Shown here: piece after piece, positions 17,689-27,147 of the stretch
How positions within the stretch are numbered: the stretch's first letter is position 1
How the letters are laid out: each line of letters begins with the position of its first letter
The notes under the pieces: model-generated
Databases searched by the model: none
What the model was told of the DNA's origin: nothing
What the model saw: the letters and a program-made list of their open reading frames with translations, nothing else
DNA from: JADFDG01 sp965232985
Lineage (GTDB): Bacteria; Pseudomonadota; Gammaproteobacteria; Pseudomonadales; JADFDG01
Assembly (NCBI GenBank): GCA_965232985.1
Contig: CBDDRC010000042.1
Coordinates: 62,001-126,000 of the forward strand
Length of the DNA stretch: 64,000 nt
Reading direction: 5' to 3'
Position numbers and translations under genes: made by a program

Positions 17689-18295
17689 CGGCCGATCCCA
17701 CACCTTCGCGCAGCACCTGCGGCGCGCCATCGACCAGACTCACCACCGTGGTTTCTTCGAGCGAACCCAAACCACCATCGATGATGAGGTCGACCAGGCG
17801 CTCGAGTGCTTGGCGAAATTCGTCGGGATCGCTGCGCGCATACTCCTCGCCCGGCAGCAGCAGCGTGGTGGTAATCAAGGGCTCACCAAGCTCGCCTAAC
17901 AACGCTTGGCAAATCCTGTTGTCCGGAACACGAATGCCGATGGTTTTGCGCTTCTCGTTCAACAGCCGGCGTGGTACTTCGCCGGTGCCCTGCAGCACGA
18001 ACGTATAGGGGCCGGGCGTGTGCGCCTTCAGCAGGCGATACTGACTGTTGTCGACTTTCGCATAGGTGGCGATATCGGACAGATCGCGGCACAACAACGT
18101 GAACAGGTGTTTGTCGTCGAGACGACGGATACGGATGATGCGATCAAGCGCAGCCTTGTCGGCAATATGACAGCCAATGGCGTAAGCGGTGTCCGTCGGG
18201 TACACAATCACGCCGCCGGCGCGCGCGATCTCCACCGCATGCTTGATCAGCCGCGCCTGCGGGTTGTCGGGGTGAATGCGGAAGTATTGGCTCAC
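17675..18295 (-). CDS. yciO: L-threonylcarbamoyladenylate synthase family protein (YciO type)
   Basis: The 206-residue protein belongs to the Sua5/YrdC/YciO family. The beginning (SQYFRIHPDNPQARLIKHAVEIARAGGVIVYPTD) is the YciO pattern, and KRKTIGIRVPDNRICQALL is the conserved nucleotide-site region. YrdC relatives make threonylcarbamoyl-AMP for tRNA t6A; YciO itself is less well understood. The start is probably GTG at 18295, set by similarity to E. coli YciO, since no strong ribosome site is seen. In E. coli yciO also lies next to the PHP-domain gene, as here. Confidence 0.88.
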   Translation of the reverse strand: MSQYFRIHPDNPQARLIKHAVEIARAGGVIVYPTDTAYAIGCHIADKAALDRIIRIRRLDDKHLFTLLCRDLSDIATYAKVDNSQYRLLKAHTPGPYTFVLQGTGEVPRRLLNEKRKTIGIRVPDNRICQALLGELGEPLITTTLLLPGEEYARSDPDEFRQALERLVDLIIDGGLGSLEETTVVSLVDGAPQVLREGVGSADGFR

Positions 18296-18353
18296 GGCGC
18301 GTGCACGATAACGCAAAACACCCGGGCGGCAAACGCAGGAAGTGCCGACGCCG

Positions 18354-19178
18354 TCAGAACAACTCCCACACCGGACGGATGCCGGCGGCGAGCACCCCGG
18401 CCGCACCGAGGTCCGCCCAGGGCGCATGGCCGCCGTGAAAATCGCTGGCGATGGAGCCAGCCAGCCCCAGCGGGTGGCCCAATAACATCATCGACTGCGT
18501 CTGGTTGAGCTGCTGCCCGGGCAACTGCACCTCAAGGGCCTGCCCGCCGGCCGCCGCGAACTGCATCAACAATCGCTTCAACTTCGAGCGCGTCAGCTTG
18601 TAGCGCGACGGATGCGCGACCACCGCAACACCACCGGCACCGCGAATCCAGCCAACGGCATCCTCGATACTTGCCCAGGCGGTGGGCACATAGGCCACCT
18701 GTCCCTGTTTCAGATAACGGTTGAAGGCATGCTCGATATCCCGGGCATTGCCGGACTCGACAATTGCGCGCGCAAAATGCGGGCGCCCCGGCCGATTCGT
18801 ACCGGCCAATTCGCAGGCCCGCTCCCAACAACCCGGCACCCCGGCGCGCGCCAGCCGCACACCGATTTCACGGCCCCGGGCGCACCGCGCGGCATGCTGG
18901 CGAGCCAGCCCCTCGGTCAACACCGGGCTGGCCGTGTCAATACGCAGCCCGACGATGTGGATGTCGTGGCCCTCCCAGCGGCAACTGAGTTCGACGCCAG
19001 TGACAAAATCGATGCCGGCGGCAGACGCTGCTGCCTGCGCCTCAGCAATGCCGTCGATCGAGTCATGGTCGGTGAGTGCCAGCAGGTTGACGCCACGGTG
19101 GGCAGCGCGCGCGACCACATCGGCAGGCGACAGCGCGCCGTCCGAGCAGTGGGAGTGACAGTGGAGGTCGGCTATCAT
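18354..19178 (-). CDS. yciV: PHP domain phosphoesterase (YciV/RNase AM type)
   Basis: This 274-residue protein has the PHP metal-binding motifs DLHCHSHCSDG (residues 4-14), ALTDHDS and later VAHPSRY and ASDFHGG. The E. coli relative YciV (RNase AM) is a 5'-3' exonuclease and 3',5'-bisphosphonucleotide phosphatase that matures rRNA 5' ends. The open frame extends to 19433, but the ATG at 19178 begins exactly at the family N-terminus. It is divergent from yciB and followed by yciO. Confidence 0.9.
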   Translation of the reverse strand: MIADLHCHSHCSDGALSPADVVARAAHRGVNLLALTDHDSIDGIAEAQAAASAAGIDFVTGVELSCRWEGHDIHIVGLRIDTASPVLTEGLARQHAARCARGREIGVRLARAGVPGCWERACELAGTNRPGRPHFARAIVESGNARDIEHAFNRYLKQGQVAYVPTAWASIEDAVGWIRGAGGVAVVAHPSRYKLTRSKLKRLLMQFAAAGGQALEVQLPGQQLNQTQSMMLLGHPLGLAGSIASDFHGGHAPWADLGAAGVLAAGIRPVWELF

Positions 19179-19220
19179 CGCGACACCATTCCCTTTCCCG
19201 CCCCGCGTTGCAGCCCCTTC

Positions 19221-19838
19221 ATGAAGCAGTTGTTCGACCTGTTCCCGGTCATTGTGTTTGTCGTGGCCTATTTCGGTTACGGCAAGGATATCTACCTCGC
19301 CACGGTGGCCATCCTCATCGCCAGCGTTGCCCAGGTCGTCCTTGGCTGGCTGCTGTGGCGGAAGATCGACCGGATGCACCTGGTGACCCTCGGCGTGCTC
19401 GCCGTGTTCGGCGGCCTGACGATTGTGCTGCACGACGAGACCTTCATCAAATGGAAGCCGTCAATCATCGACCTGATCTTTGCCGGAACACTGTTCGTCG
19501 GCCAGTTCATCGGCAAGCGCAACCTGCTGGAACGCATCGTCGAGGGCATCATGAAACGCGCCGCGCCGACTTCCGTCATCAAGGCGCCGCCATCGACCTG
19601 GACGGCGGTGAACGCCGCCGCGATCCTGTTCTTCCTCGGCTGTGGCGCCCTGAACCTCTACGTTGCCTACAATTTCGACAACGACACCTGGGTGAATTTC
19701 AAGGTGTTCGGCCTCACCGGGCTCAACTTCCTGTTCATGATCGTGCTGATCGCCTGGCTGTCGCGCCACATCCGCGACGACACCGGCAATAATGCTGAAG
19801 CCACTGATAACTCCAGCAACCATCCGCCCTCGGCCTGA
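19221..19838 (+). CDS. yciB: Inner-membrane septation protein A
   Basis: The 205-residue protein is YciB (IspZ), a five-helix inner-membrane protein linked to envelope synthesis and septation. MKQLFDLFPVIVFVVAYF, the DIYLATVAILIAS segment and HDETFIKWKPSIID are strongly conserved. The ATG at 19221 was chosen by this N-terminus although the frame is open further upstream. The C-terminus (NNAEATDNSSNHPPSA) is a short polar extension. yciI follows after 5 bases, the same neighbourhood as in enterobacteria. Confidence 0.93.
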   Translation: MKQLFDLFPVIVFVVAYFGYGKDIYLATVAILIASVAQVVLGWLLWRKIDRMHLVTLGVLAVFGGLTIVLHDETFIKWKPSIIDLIFAGTLFVGQFIGKRNLLERIVEGIMKRAAPTSVIKAPPSTWTAVNAAAILFFLGCGALNLYVAYNFDNDTWVNFKVFGLTGLNFLFMIVLIAWLSRHIRDDTGNNAEATDNSSNHPPSA

Positions 19839-19843
19839 ACACA

Positions 19844-20143
19844 ATGTTTTACGCCATTTTCGGTGAAGACCACCCCAATAGCCTGACTGCGCGTCTTGCG
19901 GTGCGCCCTGCCCATCTGGCCCGCCTTGCAGAACTACAGGCGCGCGGCCGGTTGCTGCTGGCCGGCCCGCACCCGGCAATCGACAGCGAAAACCCCGGGC
20001 CGGCAGGTTTCACCGGCAGCCTGATTGTTGCCGAGTTCGACTCATTGAGCGCAGCCCAGGCGTGGGCCGATGCCGACCCGTACGTTGCCGCCGGCGTATT
20101 CCGCGCCATTAACGTCAAACCGTTTCGCAAGGTACTGCCCTGA
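19844..20143 (+). CDS. yciI: YciI family protein
   Basis: This 99-residue cytoplasmic protein has the YciI ferredoxin-like fold: MFYAIFGEDHPNSLTARLAVRPAHLARL, then LLLAGPHPA and SLSAAQAWADADPYVAAGVF. The family resembles the chlorinating-pathway protein fold with a His-Asp pair, but its reaction is unknown. Its last base is the first base of the next start codon (TGATG), indicating coupling to the SH3-domain gene. Confidence 0.92.
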   Translation: MFYAIFGEDHPNSLTARLAVRPAHLARLAELQARGRLLLAGPHPAIDSENPGPAGFTGSLIVAEFDSLSAAQAWADADPYVAAGVFRAINVKPFRKVLP

Positions 20144-20871
20144 TGAAGAACATTGCCCTGCTGAAAATTATTGCTTTCATGAAGCTTGTTCTTCGCATGA
20201 AGACAGGTGCCGTCGCGTCGCGCATTTTTCTCCTCGTCACGATTGTCTGCATCACCACACCAGCAGCAGCGGAAACCCAATACATCACCGATACCCTGAG
20301 CACACCACTGCGCAGCAGCCCCGTGAACGACGCCAAGCCGGTGGGCAACCCCCTCACGTCAGGCAATCCGGTCGATGTATTGCAACGTTCGCCGGACGGC
20401 AAGTGGGCGCGCGTGCGTTTCCAGCAGTTCGAGGGCTGGCTGCCGACCACCTTCCTGCAAAAGGAACAGGCAGCACGCGACCGCCTGCTGGAACTACAGG
20501 CGCGCTTTGAGGCAATTGATCGCGAACAGAAAACCGGTGGCAGCCAGAGCAGGGAAATGGAGGTCGAGCTGCAGTCGTTGCGCGCCAGCCTGCAACAGGC
20601 ACAAACCGAGCGCGATACCGCGCTGCGGCAACTCGGCGAGCTGAAGCTCACGGCAGCAGGCCCGCAAAAACTCGCCGCGTCCAACCAGACACTCAGTGCC
20701 AAAGCAGCAGCAATGGCCATCGACAACGAGCGGTTGCGCGCGGAAGTCGAGCGCCTCAATCACGACCAGAAAGCGAGTTTTTTCTTCTACGGTGGCCTGG
20801 TGGTGTTCGGCGGGATGCTGGTCGGCTGGCTCATGGCGCGGCAGTCGGGACGGCGGTCGACGGGCTGGTAA
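20143..20871 (+). CDS. SH3-domain protein with coiled coil and C-terminal anchor (TIGR04211/YgiM type)
   Basis: The 242-residue protein has a signal peptide (about 24-43, cut near PAAAE), a bacterial SH3 domain (about 45-107, with YITDTLSTPLRSSP and GWLPTTFLQ), a long coiled coil (about 110-205) and a C-terminal membrane helix (FFFYGGLVVFGGMLVGWLM) with a basic end. This is the TIGR04211 layout of proteins related to YgiM, probably periplasmic and tethered to the inner membrane with peptidoglycan contact. The last 41 bases overlap the convergent gene at 20831. Confidence 0.85.
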   Translation: MKNIALLKIIAFMKLVLRMKTGAVASRIFLLVTIVCITTPAAAETQYITDTLSTPLRSSPVNDAKPVGNPLTSGNPVDVLQRSPDGKWARVRFQQFEGWLPTTFLQKEQAARDRLLELQARFEAIDREQKTGGSQSREMEVELQSLRASLQQAQTERDTALRQLGELKLTAAGPQKLAASNQTLSAKAAAMAIDNERLRAEVERLNHDQKASFFFYGGLVVFGGMLVGWLMARQSGRRSTGW

Positions 20872-22048
20872 GCTCGGGGGCCGCACCGGTCTCTGCCGGC
20901 TCGTCGACCGGCTCCGTTGCCGGGGGAGTCGCCATTGCCTCATTAGCGTCGCGCGAGTCGCCCAGCCACACTTCAACACGGAAGGCGATACCCGGATTGG
21001 TATTGAACCCGTCCTCGCGGATGCCGTCGACAAACGGCTCGATCTCGAAGAAAAGCCACGAACGGAACACGCGCTGGCGATAACGGACGCTGAAGAAATA
21101 ACCGCTGTCTTTCCACGCCGGCTCGGAATCGGCAGTCATCGCCGCATTCCAGGAAATTGCCCGGTCGCGATCGAGTTGGTGCAACAACATCAGGCCATTG
21201 CGCCACTGGGCTCCACCGAGATCCTCGGTTGCAGTCAGCTGGTTGCTCCAGCGCAGCATGCGATTGTCGGCGAGCATGCGCTCAACCTCGTACAGTGAAG
21301 TCTCACCAAAACCTTCCCCGTCGCGAAAGAAGATTGACTGGGTAAACCGTGTCTGCAAAACCGGCGTGTGCGTCCAGGTGTGGTAGTAGCGAAGCCGGGC
21401 AAAAACTTTCAGTTGCGAACGCAGGCCGATGTCGGCATCGATGCCGGCCTGCCCGGTCTTGCTCACCAGATAGCGTAATGCCGCCGAGGCGTCTCCCCGC
21501 GCTGGCGCATTGGCCTGGGCAGGACGCACCACTTCGCCGGGCAGCAGGCCGGCGTGCTCGTCGGTATCGTCGTTGACGACCAGATTGAAGCGATGTTTGA
21601 GGTTGGGCAGGGTGACATGTGCCTTGAAGCGCACGCCGGCGTCAGTAAAATCGCGGTCACTGTACTGGATCGACGGGATGACCCTCACCAGCGCACTGGC
21701 CACGTCCTCCGCACGCGCATCACCAAAAAAACGATCAAACCAGACGGCCGGCGTGCAGGCGCGTTGCGAGAAATAGCCCTGGGCCCGGTCGAACCAGCGC
21801 GGGTCCGCCATGTGCTCGCCACGACAGGCCTCGGGTACGCTCAGGGGGGCATTGTCCGTCGCACTATCGGGCACCACCACGTCTGGCGCGGCAGCCTCTG
21901 CCGGTGCGGCCTCTGCCGGCGCCGCATCCGGATCAACTGCGATCGGCAGATCGTCAGCGCGCGCAACCGTGCCGAGCGTCAGCCACAGCAGCAGCGCAAG
22001 GGGGAGCAAGGCAACGGATCGAGGTGGCATGGCGGGCGGGCAGGACAT
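20831..22048 (-). CDS. Exported protein of unknown function, probably outer-membrane associated
   Basis: I do not recognise this 405-residue protein. It has a signal peptide (ALLPLALLLWLTLGTVARA), an Ala/Pro-rich linker with EAAPAEAAAP, then a region rich in alternating polar and aromatic strands (LKVFARLRYYHTWTHTP, GLMLLHQLDRDRAISWNAAM, YFFSVRYRQRVFRSWLFFEIEP) that suggests a beta-barrel. A Pro/Thr/Ser-rich tail follows and would lie outside the barrel. CRGEHMADPRWFDRAQGYFSQRAC holds two cysteines that may bridge. It overlaps the convergent SH3-protein gene by 41 bases. Confidence 0.7.
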   Translation of the reverse strand: MSCPPAMPPRSVALLPLALLLWLTLGTVARADDLPIAVDPDAAPAEAAPAEAAAPDVVVPDSATDNAPLSVPEACRGEHMADPRWFDRAQGYFSQRACTPAVWFDRFFGDARAEDVASALVRVIPSIQYSDRDFTDAGVRFKAHVTLPNLKHRFNLVVNDDTDEHAGLLPGEVVRPAQANAPARGDASAALRYLVSKTGQAGIDADIGLRSQLKVFARLRYYHTWTHTPVLQTRFTQSIFFRDGEGFGETSLYEVERMLADNRMLRWSNQLTATEDLGGAQWRNGLMLLHQLDRDRAISWNAAMTADSEPAWKDSGYFFSVRYRQRVFRSWLFFEIEPFVDGIREDGFNTNPGIAFRVEVWLGDSRDANEAMATPPATEPVDEPAETGAAPELTSPSTAVPTAAP

Positions 22049-22158
22049 CCTTGCAGCCTAAAAGAAAATGACGCCATCCCGAAAGGGACAGCGCCATGTT
22101 TCTTCACGCGGGATACAACATCGAACGCGACAACTGCAATGACGGCCGGGAAACCCGG

Positions 22159-23340
22159 TCAGGCAACCACACCCGCCTTGCGCAGTGCCTCAACCTGTTC
22201 GGCAGAGAAGCCGGCCTGGCCGAGCACCGCATCGGTATGCATGCCAAGCTGCGCGCCGATGTAGTCATAGCGCGGTTTGGTTTTCGAGAATTTGATGGCG
22301 CTGGCGATCTGCTTCTGCGTACCGCCATTGGGTTTCGGCACATCGACCAGCATGCCGCGCGCCTTGATTTGCGGATGCTCGCAGGCTTCGGCAAAGGTGA
22401 GCACCGGCTCAGCGCAGGCGTCGATGGCGATGAAAATACGCGCCCATTCGGCAAACGTCTTCTGCTTCATCGCCGCGGCAATCTCACGCTTCACTTCCGC
22501 CACCACCTCAGGCGCCATCACCAGGCCTTTGGGCGTCAATTCCGGCTTGCCGATCGCCGCGCAGAACTGCGTAAAAAACTGTGGCTCAAGACCGCCGGCC
22601 GAAAACCAGCGGCCATCGCTGGTTTCGTAGCAATCGTAGAAGCTGCCGCCATTGAGCTGCGACGGCGCCTCCGGTGGTTGTTTGGCCACCAGCGCCGGCG
22701 GTGCGGTGAGTGCGTGCATCGAAAATGCGGCATCGGTCATGGAAATATCGATGCACTGGCCCTCGCCGGTTTGCTGACGATGGATCACTGCGGCAAGAAT
22801 TCCCATCACCGCGTGATAGGAACCGCCGGCAACATCGGCGATCTGCACGTTGATCGGCCCCGGGCCGCTCGCCTTGCGACTGTTGTAGCCCGCAGTGACC
22901 CCGGCGATGGACAGATAATTCATGTCGTGGCCGGCCCGATCCTTGTAGGGGCCGTCCTGGCCATAGCCGGTGATCGAGCAATAGATCAGCCCCGGGTTCA
23001 CCGCCTTCAGCGCCTCGTAACCCACACCCAGACGAGCCATCACACCCGGTCGGAATTGCTCGACGATGATGTCGTACTGCTGCACCAGTTTTTTGACGAT
23101 CTCGACACCCTCGGGCTTCTTGAGATCGACGGCGAGTGATTTCTTCGAACGGTTCAGATAGCCATGGCAGGCCGACACGCCGTCATCCATCGGTGGCATG
23201 GCGCGAACCATGTCCGGGCGGCCCGGCGCTTCCAGGCGCACGATGTCGGCACCCATGTCGGCCAGCACCATGGTGCCGAACGGACCGGGCAACAGCCCAC
23301 TGAAATCGAGGATCTTGAGCGAGGACAACGGACCAGCCAT
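22159..23340 (-). CDS. CaiB/BaiF family CoA transferase, alpha-methylacyl-CoA racemase-like
   Basis: The 393-residue protein is a class III CoA-transferase-fold enzyme closest to alpha-methylacyl-CoA racemase: LKILDFSGLLPGPFGTMVLADMGADIVRLE, VEQFRPGVMARLGVGYE, AGHDMNYLSIAGV and INVQIADVAGG contain the His and Asp thought to carry out racemisation. It would convert 2R- to 2S-methylacyl-CoA so that acyl-CoA dehydrogenase can act, fitting the operon at 12409. The start at 23340 is set by an AGGAGATTCCC ribosome site. Confidence 0.88.
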   Translation of the reverse strand: MAGPLSSLKILDFSGLLPGPFGTMVLADMGADIVRLEAPGRPDMVRAMPPMDDGVSACHGYLNRSKKSLAVDLKKPEGVEIVKKLVQQYDIIVEQFRPGVMARLGVGYEALKAVNPGLIYCSITGYGQDGPYKDRAGHDMNYLSIAGVTAGYNSRKASGPGPINVQIADVAGGSYHAVMGILAAVIHRQQTGEGQCIDISMTDAAFSMHALTAPPALVAKQPPEAPSQLNGGSFYDCYETSDGRWFSAGGLEPQFFTQFCAAIGKPELTPKGLVMAPEVVAEVKREIAAAMKQKTFAEWARIFIAIDACAEPVLTFAEACEHPQIKARGMLVDVPKPNGGTQKQIASAIKFSKTKPRYDYIGAQLGMHTDAVLGQAGFSAEQVEALRKAGVVA

Positions 23341-23582
23341 GGGAATCTCCTGAACGCATGCCAACGGAAACAAGGGTCAACGGGAACCGGCCGCTACTGT
23401 AGGCAGCCCACCGTAACGCGCCCATGACCGCCCCGCTCAATTTGCCTACCAATTTGCCCACCAATGACACCCGCGTCGGTTGCTGGCCCGGCATGGCGGC
23501 CGGCACAATGCACAAGCCGGCCTGCGCACCAGACAACTGCCCGCGATCCCCGCCCACGACAACACCGAACGACCGAGGCCCC

Positions 23583-24491
23583 ATGCTCGACTTCCTGCCC
23601 GCCTTTATCCGCGTGCCGCTCGGCCTGCTTGTCCTGGCAACCAATACCGTGCTGCATTGCACGGTGTTGTTCGCCTTCGCGCTGCTGAAGTTCCTGTTGC
23701 CGGTGCATGCGCTGCGCACCGGGCTGTCGCGCATCCTGATCCTGATTGCCGAAAGCTGGATCGCGGTGAATGGCTTCACCTTCTGGATGCTGACCAAAAT
23801 CGATTGGCAGGTGGAAGGCATCAACGATCTGCGCTACAAGGGCTGGTACCTGGTGCTCAGCAATCACCAGAGCTGGGTCGATATCCCGGTGCTGCAGAAA
23901 ACTTTCAACAAACGCATTCCGTTCCTGAAGTTCTTCCTCAAGCAGCAACTGATCTGGGTACCGCTGCTGGGACTGGCCTGGTGGGCACTCGACTTTCCGT
24001 TCATGAAACGCCACACGAAAGCATTCCTTGAGAAGCACCCCGAGTTCAAAGGCAAGGATCTCGAAACCACGCGGATTGCCTGCGAGAAGTTCCGCCATGT
24101 GCCGGTTTCGGTGATGAATTTCGTCGAAGGTACGCGTTTCAATGAAACCAAACGCGACCAGCAACAGTCGCCGTTTATCCACCTGCTGCGACCGAAGGCC
24201 GGCGGCGTCGCCTTCGTGTTGAATGCGATGGGCGATATCCTCCAGTCGATCATCGATGTCACCATCGTTTATCCGGACGGTCGACCAACCTTCATCGATA
24301 TGCTCTCCGGTCGGCTGCGTACGGTGCGGGTGTTCGTGCGCGAGTTGCCGATCCCGCATGATCTGCTCGGTGGCGACTACGAGAACGACCCGGCGTATCG
24401 GGAACGTTTCCAGCAGTGGGTCACCGGGCTGTGGCGCGAGAAGGATGCGATGATCGAGCGCCTGCTGGCCGGCCAGAACGCCCTCGCCTGA
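23583..24491 (+). CDS. yihG: PlsC-type acyltransferase (YihG-like)
   Basis: This 302-residue membrane enzyme closely resembles E. coli YihG, a 1-acyl-glycerol-3-phosphate acyltransferase homologue. The N-terminal hydrophobic region (about 8-40) is followed by SNHQSWVDIP (the H-x4-D site), FLKQQLIWVPLLGLAWWALDFPFM, VNFVEGTR-like VMNFVEGTRFNETKRDQ (acceptor site) and the family end FQQWVTGLWREKD. It probably fine-tunes phospholipid acyl composition. The ATG at 23583 aligns with the family start; the frame is open further upstream. Confidence 0.9.
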   Translation: MLDFLPAFIRVPLGLLVLATNTVLHCTVLFAFALLKFLLPVHALRTGLSRILILIAESWIAVNGFTFWMLTKIDWQVEGINDLRYKGWYLVLSNHQSWVDIPVLQKTFNKRIPFLKFFLKQQLIWVPLLGLAWWALDFPFMKRHTKAFLEKHPEFKGKDLETTRIACEKFRHVPVSVMNFVEGTRFNETKRDQQQSPFIHLLRPKAGGVAFVLNAMGDILQSIIDVTIVYPDGRPTFIDMLSGRLRTVRVFVRELPIPHDLLGGDYENDPAYRERFQQWVTGLWREKDAMIERLLAGQNALA

Positions 24492-24570
24492 ATATTTTTG
24501 ACCGCAGAGAACTGCCGCGCCGGATCCTTGCCGGCAACCCAATCCCGTTCAACAGGAAACGATCACCACC

Positions 24571-27147
24571 ATGTTTGACAGGCTCAATGAACTCTTCCGG
24601 CGCGCCGACGCAGCAAAGCCCGCGGTGACAAAAACATCGGTACCGCCGGCTGCGCCGGTGCTCGATCCTGCCATCGAGGCGGCCCGTGCCGAACAACTCG
24701 CCGTTGCCAGCCGCGAACTCGACAACCAACCGTCCGGCACCACCGCTCTGCGCATCGCCCAGGGCAACTTCCCTGCCGAACTGCGCTGCCGTGCCGTCGC
24801 TCTGGTCGACGATACCGGCGCACTGCGCGCGCTTGCGCTCGAGGACAAAGTTGCCCGCGTGCGTCTGGCGGCGGCAGAGCGCCTCACTGCGGCCGACGAT
24901 CTTGAGCTGCTGCGCCGGGACAGCACCGACAAGGCAGTACAGCGTCATGTGCGCGATGCGCTGAAAGCCTTTCGTGAGCAAGAACAGGCCGCCAGGGATG
25001 CGCGGGCCCGCATCGACCACTTGCTGACTGGCATCACCCACCACGCCGCGCGCGCCTTCGAACCGCTCTACGAGGCCAAGCTTGATTCGCTGGCATCGGC
25101 ATGGCTGCCGTTCGCAGCCCAGGCCAGTGCCGCCGAGCAGGAACGCTTTGCTGAACTTGCCGCGCTTGCCCGCGACACCGTCCTGCGCCACAGCGCAGAA
25201 CTGGCCAGCCGCAGCGCCGCCATTGCTGCAAAGCAGGAACTGATTGCTGCCTGCACCGAATTGGAAGGCGCTGTCAGCCGGCTCGCCAGCGAAGATCTCG
25301 TCAGTGAGCTTTCGGCAGTGTCTGCCTTGCTGTCCACACAACGCATCCGCTGGGAGGAAGCAGCGTCCCTCACGGCAGTTGATACGCCACTCGCCCGCCG
25401 TTACACGGCGGCGGCGGCTGTGCTCGGCCGCTGGCTGAATGCCGCTGCCGAATTGCCGCGCGTGATCCACGATGCTTCCGCACTGCTGGGCAGCATCGCC
25501 GCCCAACCTGCACCGGACGCCGACACGCTCGATGGCTGGCACGAAACACTCGCCGCGCTGCGGCATCGCCTCGACTGGCCCGAGGGCCTGCACCAGCCCG
25601 GCATTTTCGCCGAACTCGAGCAAGCACACCGGCAATTGAAATCGCTGCGCAAGGCACAGCAGGCTGACCGCGAGCAGCAACTGGCGCAGCTGCGCAAACG
25701 CCGGCATGCGCTCAGGCGGATGATCGACGAGGGCCAGTTGCGCGCGGCAACGCGCACCCATCTGTGGCTGGAGAAACGCATCGCCGAACTGCCGGCGCGC
25801 GACGCCGAGACCGAGCGCGCTGCGCTCGTCGGCGTGACCGAAGCACTCAAAACCCTGCACGACTGGTACGAGTTCGCGTCCGTGCCGAAAAAGACCGCAC
25901 TGTGCGAACGCATGGAAGCACTGACCCTCAACGCGCCGGACATCGCGGCGCGCGCCGAGCAGGTCCGTGAGTTGCGCGAACAGTGGAACACGCTGTGCGC
26001 CGCCGATCCTGACGCCGATCCGGAACTGCGCACCCGTTTCGACCGCGCTGCCCGGCTCGCCTACGCGCCCTGCGCCACCTGGTATGCCGAGCAGAATCGT
26101 ATCCAGGATGACAACCTCAGCAAGCGGCTTGCACTCTGCGAACGCCTGAGCGCAGAAATTGCCGCACTCGATGCCACTGCCATCAACTGGAAGTCGCTGG
26201 AGCAGCGCGAGCGCGATGCACGCGCCGAATGGAAAACGTACGAACCGGTGCGCTGGCCTGAGGCCCGGGCCGGGCAGGATCGCTTCAGTACGCTGATTGG
26301 CGACATCCGTGCCCGCCTCGACGGCGAGCGCCGCGCCAACGCCGGGCGCAAACGGGTACTGATCGAGCAGGCACGCGCACTGCTGATGCAAGAGCCGCTG
26401 GAAAGCGCACTCGGCGAGGCAAAAAAACTGCAGGACGACTGGAAACGCATCGGCTACACGGATCCGCGCGAAGATCGCGCGCTGTGGCATGAGTTTCGCG
26501 CCGCCGTTGATGCCGTGTTTGCCCGCCGCGATAGTGCCCGCCAGGCCGAACGTGCTGCCCGTGAGGCGGCCGCTGCCGAAGCCGCCGCCCGCCAGGCCAG
26601 TGAAGCCGCACGCCGCACCGAACGCGCACAGGCCGTGCTGGCTGCCCGGCAGGCGGAAATCGACGCCGCGCTCGCGCTCGCGCTCGCCGAGGCCCGCTGG
26701 CTGGAGGGCGCGACGCCGGACCAGGCAACGCTCGACGGTATCCTCACCGGCCTGACCGGCAAAACGCCGCTGGTTGTCGCCCTGCGCACGCGCAGTGCCC
26801 GCATCGCCAACGGTGCCCTGCCAGAAGCAAACGAGTTGGCTGCCAACACCGCCAAACTCGCCGAGCTGACGCTCGACATCGAAATCCTGTTCGAGCTGCC
26901 GTCAGCACCCGAATTTGCCGCCGCCCGCATGGCCCGCAAAATCGCGCGGCTCAATGTATCGCTGCGCGGCACCGCGTTATCCAACAACAAAGCCGGCGCA
27001 ACCGAAAACGATGCGCGCCGCGCCTTGCTTGATGCTTGGCTGGCGAGCGGTCCGCTGCCAGGCAGTGCTCACGCCGCGTTGTTGGCGCGCGTATTACCGG
27101 CGCTCAGATCCACACACAACGGCGTTGCCGCCACAACGGCCGGTTAA
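24571..27147 (+). CDS. Large DUF349 domain protein
   Basis: The 858-residue protein is Ala-, Arg- and Glu-rich and almost entirely helical, with DUF349 repeats in the middle (for example LREQWNTLCAADPDADPELRTRF and LQDDWKRIGYTDPREDRALWHEFRAAVDAVFARRD). An N-terminal region (about 55-130) resembles a HEAT-like repeat (RCRAVALVDDTGALRALALEDKVARVRLAAAERL). Long coiled coils are expected. Homologues occur in many proteobacteria, but the function is unknown. It ends with a 4-base overlap with the convergent tesA. Confidence 0.85.
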   Translation: MFDRLNELFRRADAAKPAVTKTSVPPAAPVLDPAIEAARAEQLAVASRELDNQPSGTTALRIAQGNFPAELRCRAVALVDDTGALRALALEDKVARVRLAAAERLTAADDLELLRRDSTDKAVQRHVRDALKAFREQEQAARDARARIDHLLTGITHHAARAFEPLYEAKLDSLASAWLPFAAQASAAEQERFAELAALARDTVLRHSAELASRSAAIAAKQELIAACTELEGAVSRLASEDLVSELSAVSALLSTQRIRWEEAASLTAVDTPLARRYTAAAAVLGRWLNAAAELPRVIHDASALLGSIAAQPAPDADTLDGWHETLAALRHRLDWPEGLHQPGIFAELEQAHRQLKSLRKAQQADREQQLAQLRKRRHALRRMIDEGQLRAATRTHLWLEKRIAELPARDAETERAALVGVTEALKTLHDWYEFASVPKKTALCERMEALTLNAPDIAARAEQVRELREQWNTLCAADPDADPELRTRFDRAARLAYAPCATWYAEQNRIQDDNLSKRLALCERLSAEIAALDATAINWKSLEQRERDARAEWKTYEPVRWPEARAGQDRFSTLIGDIRARLDGERRANAGRKRVLIEQARALLMQEPLESALGEAKKLQDDWKRIGYTDPREDRALWHEFRAAVDAVFARRDSARQAERAAREAAAAEAAARQASEAARRTERAQAVLAARQAEIDAALALALAEARWLEGATPDQATLDGILTGLTGKTPLVVALRTRSARIANGALPEANELAANTAKLAELTLDIEILFELPSAPEFAAARMARKIARLNVSLRGTALSNNKAGATENDARRALLDAWLASGPLPGSAHAALLARVLPALRSTHNGVAATTAG

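Noticed and set aside
22138..22161. Hairpin GACCGGG-TTT-CCCGGCC near the end of the racemase gene
   Set aside because: The stem is short and imperfect and lacks a T tract on the minus strand, so it is not supported as a terminator.
24421..26490. 689-codon minus-strand frame opposite the DUF349 gene
   Set aside because: It is a Cys/Arg/Gly-rich shadow of the Ala/Glu/Arg-rich coding strand, with no domain and with overlap into two genes.
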